A DNA stretch of 64,000 bases from Malurus cyaneus samueli (taxonomy: Eukaryota; Chordata; Aves; Passeriformes; Maluridae): NCBI GenBank assembly GCA_009741485.1, contig CM019236.1, positions 68,763,902 to 68,827,901 of the forward strand. Direction: 5' to 3'. The notes under the pieces were generated by a model. It made no database searches. It saw only the letters and a list, made by a program, of their open reading frames with translations, and was not told the DNA's origin. How positions within the stretch are numbered: the first letter of the stretch is position 1; each line of letters opens with the position of its first letter. This document shows, piece after piece, positions 61,051-64,000 of the stretch. The translations under genes were made by a program, and so were the position numbers.

Positions 61051-64000
61051 CATGCTGTTTTGCTTATGGGCTTTAAGTGCTTTCTGTTTGTTTGCAAAAA
61101 AAAAAATAATTAAGAAAACAAAACAAAATAAATTAACAAATAAAAAACCCCAACAGATATCTCACACTATGGACCCATGGGTTGGTTATAAACAGGTAAA
61201 GTAACTTATAACAAACAAGCCTGATTTTTTACGTACATAATACTTTCCTATAAACCATTTTTATGTTGTAAGCTGGTGGGATTTTCCTATTTTATTGCAC
61301 ATGAAATCATATTTGAGAACACCACGTTAATTTTTTTTTCTTCTCTTTTTTTTTTTTTTTTCCTTTTTTTGTGTGTCTGCTAATTCACTAAGCCAAGGGA
61401 AGAGCAATCACACAGAAATGGAAATCTGGAGATGGAGACGATACATAATGCTGACACAAAGCTTGACTAATCTTCGTGCTGAAACGCTGAATAAACTGCA
61501 CATTTCTGGGGTGAGCTTCTTTTTGCCGGTTGGCTGCATTAAAAAGGCAGCTTACATAAAACTGGGAGGTCCATAAAAGCCTGAAGTGGAATTTACTGCA
61601 TTTTGATTTCCCTATGCTGGTTTTGAGGCCCTGGCCTGGCTTGTCACAAGGAATGTCAGCTCTGTGCATCTCAGCCACCGTGTCACCGATTTCTCTTCGC
61701 TTTGGCTCAGGGGTGGGTTCAGACCCTGACTACTCAAACTGAATTTTGAGATGTTGTGAATGCTGAAGGAGGGGCTTGACCACCACCATAGTGCCTAATT
61801 CATAGGTGCTGTGTGGAAACATAATTCTGAGTTAAAACACATTATCTGAGTTAAAATTTGAGTTAAACAGAAGAAACAAGCCGAGAAGCCTCACAGACCT
61901 GAGGCTGAGAGGACAGATCAGCATGGCAAGACTGTACTCCCATTTCCTGCCTCTCTGGTTGGGTTTTGGGCATCAAACAGTCAGCACATTTCACATTTCT
62001 GGGGAGAAGATTTTCCCTCAGACAGAAACACAGGTCCTGTGAGGGACACAGTGGATGAAGGGAGAAGGACACAGCTGTCTGTGATGAACTCCTCAGCTGC
62101 TCCCACGATGATGGACACAGGCAGGAAGAAATTGGGCTGAACCATCAACCACACCACTCACTCCATCTCAAGCCCACTGTTGCTGCAGCCTCTCCTGCTG
62201 ACAGCAGGAATAAATTCATAAATGACATTTCTGGATAAAACAAGTGAAGTAACTCTGTTTCCACTGAAACAGATTTCTTACATGCCCATGTCCAAGCCAC
62301 TAGGAAGGAGTCATCAATCCACTGAAGGAATGAAGAGAAAATATAATAGCATGCTGATTTCTTTCCTTTAAGAAAGAGCCTAATATATCTAGAAGCTTCA
62401 GAAAATACTTTTTTCTTTTTTTTTTTTTTTCCCTGGAGGAAGATCTCTCGGACCAAAGATCAATACGATGACAGATCGCCTCAAGCATTTCTTCACTGCC
62501 TGCTACTGATGCCTTAATGAGATGTATTCTCTGCACGAGACAGGGCCTGTTGAGGAATTACTGGATAGGTTTTCAGAACCTGTGCTGTGTAAATAACTTT
62601 AGTACAAGTCCCTCTGACCGAAATCAAGAAGTTTGATTATTTCTGCTTCATTTGCCCCTTGGCAAGAACATTTTGATTTGGTCTCTGGATTTCACTCCAT
62701 CAGAAATAAATCACATTTTTCAAAAATGCACCTTGAGGAGTTTATTGGTTTAAACTTCATTGTTTAAAACTAAACTCTTGAATCTGACATACTTTTATTG
62801 GAAATATACCTGGCTGCTTCAAATTCTCCCTGTGTGAGTGGGGAGGGAAAAATTCGTCAGGAGGATATGTTTTCACAGCTGAGGCAAGGTAGACAAAAAG
62901 TGTCTCTTTTCACCTTGCCCTTTTAAATTTGCCCTTTTAAGGGTCAAGAAAGGAAGGAGAGTGGACAACCCAATAATTATCTGCTCCACAGGCCAAGTAT
63001 GTTTACTGTTTGTCTCAGCTTCTCCATCAACTTTAAAAAGTTTATCCTCAGTTCCTCTTTAAACTGAAAATATATTCCTTTCTATGAGACCACAAAGGTT
63101 TCTGGGTTTTAAATGACCTTTCCTGCAACTGCACCCAATTGTTGATTTCCACACTAAAATACTTGGGTTCAAGTAGTTGGGGAGGCAGAAAACATAGAGT
63201 AGTGAAGACAAAAACACTAAACTGTGTCTCGAAAGTGTTGCTGCTCAGGGTTTTCATTTGCCTTCAGCTGATAAACAAATGGCAGGTTTATCATTAATAA
63301 CCTAAGTAACATCGTTGCTGTTTTCTACTATTTACGACTCCAATTTGTGCAGCCATTGTCGTCACAAGGGAACAGCTTCAAGAAGCTGGGCCCTAAAATG
63401 AAACCGTGAATGAAACTGTGATGCCTCACAATCACTTACCTTTCTTCTCAGAAGGCAGATTCAGAGTGGCATCACCTTTGCACCGAAGTTTAGGAGGAGG
63501 AGAACCCGACAGCAACCCAGAGGCAGCCAGGCACAGCTGGCCAAGGCTTGCTCTGGGGCAGGATTTGTGCTAAATACCTTATCTGCATAATTTTGGGGGG
63601 GATCCTGAGGAGGAATGGAGTTATCTTTAGGCTTAGACACAAAATGTGCATTCCCATCTCAATCCAACATGGAGCAATTTTGGTAGTCTTGAGCTGCTCT
63701 CACCCTGACCCACTTCCCAGCAGTCAGTTCTGTCCTGTGTCCTCTGAACAGGATAAAAACAAAATATTCCTTTTCCGCTGCCCATTTTTAATACTCCTTC
63801 CACCTCCTTCCACCAGTTTACAGAAACAATTAAAATTCACAGGAAAGACACTTGGTCCTGAGCCCAAGCTCTGCATGTCAGTGTCTGTGTCACCAACGGG
63901 TGCTCAGTGAAGCTTTCCATTCATTTTGTCATATGTTGTTTGTATTTCACTCCAAATTCCAACAACACCCCTCATTTTTCTTTATCTTTGTCACAAATAA
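61051..64000. other. AT-rich non-coding sequence to window end
   Basis: Begins with an A-rich stretch (61,097-61,150) and has short T runs near 61,350 and 62,415. Otherwise CpG-poor presumed intron. No exon, RNA gene or named transposon seen. Confidence 0.5.

Noticed and set aside
10861..64000. MARCHF3 coding exons (RING-CH domain)
   Set aside because: I looked for the CRICHEG-type zinc-binding signature and the adjoining conserved stretches among the translations and found none, so the coding exons must lie outside the window.
1..64000. CRISPR arrays, operons, ribosome-binding sites, bacterial insertion sequences, tRNA or rRNA genes
   Set aside because: No regularly spaced repeats with unique spacers, no compact gene arrays and no convincing tRNA B-box or rRNA sequence. 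The window is vertebrate-like throughout.

Overview
This window looks like vertebrate, most likely avian, nuclear DNA. It is mostly AT-rich and CpG-depleted, has large introns and almost no long conserved reading frames. It carries 3' ends of CR1-type LINEs, which are characteristic of birds and other reptiles (clear copies at 55,800-56,155 on + and 49,598-49,785 on -, and a short remnant near 18,700). There are no bacterial-style gene arrays. Almost all open frames of 60-280 codons appear to be chance frames or translations of low-complexity DNA.

One protein gene can be read with confidence: the orthologue of human C5orf63, a small glutaredoxin-like protein, on the + strand. It has three coding exons (168-284, 3189-3245, 4029-4208) with canonical splice sites and gives a 117-residue product with a CPLC redox motif. 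In mammals C5orf63 lies just upstream of MARCHF3 in the same orientation. The CpG island at about 9.93-10.86 kb therefore fits the MARCHF3 promoter and non-coding first exon. Most of the rest of the window would then be MARCHF3 intron 1, because no MARCHF3 coding exon (RING-CH domain) is visible. This is inference from gene order.

Layout: 1-6 kb, C5orf63 and its 3' flank; 6-9.9 kb, intergenic with an A/C-only tract; 9.9-10.9 kb, CpG island; 10.9-22.8 kb, AT-rich sequence with simple repeats; 22.84-24.1 kb, a second strong CpG island that starts abruptly after an A/T-only tract; 24.1-26.05 kb, unusually CpG-retaining sequence; 26-38.5 kb, GC-richer sequence with no CR1 or gene that I could recognise; 38.5-42.7 kb, T/G-only tracts, a duplicated ~1 kb unit and a 25-base assembly gap; 42.7-59.6 kb, AT-rich sequence with CR1 and other repeats; 59.65-61.05 kb, an AT-rich block with near-random CpG frequency; then ordinary AT-rich sequence to the end.

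The main puzzles are compositional. Two blocks (22.84 to about 38.5 kb and 59.65-61.05 kb) do not match their surroundings. T/G-only tracts of hundreds of bases recur, nearly all on one strand. A near-identical unit sits on both sides of an assembly gap. Each could be biology (unmethylated regulatory domains, inserted DNA, a repeat family) or assembly error, and the sequence alone does not decide.
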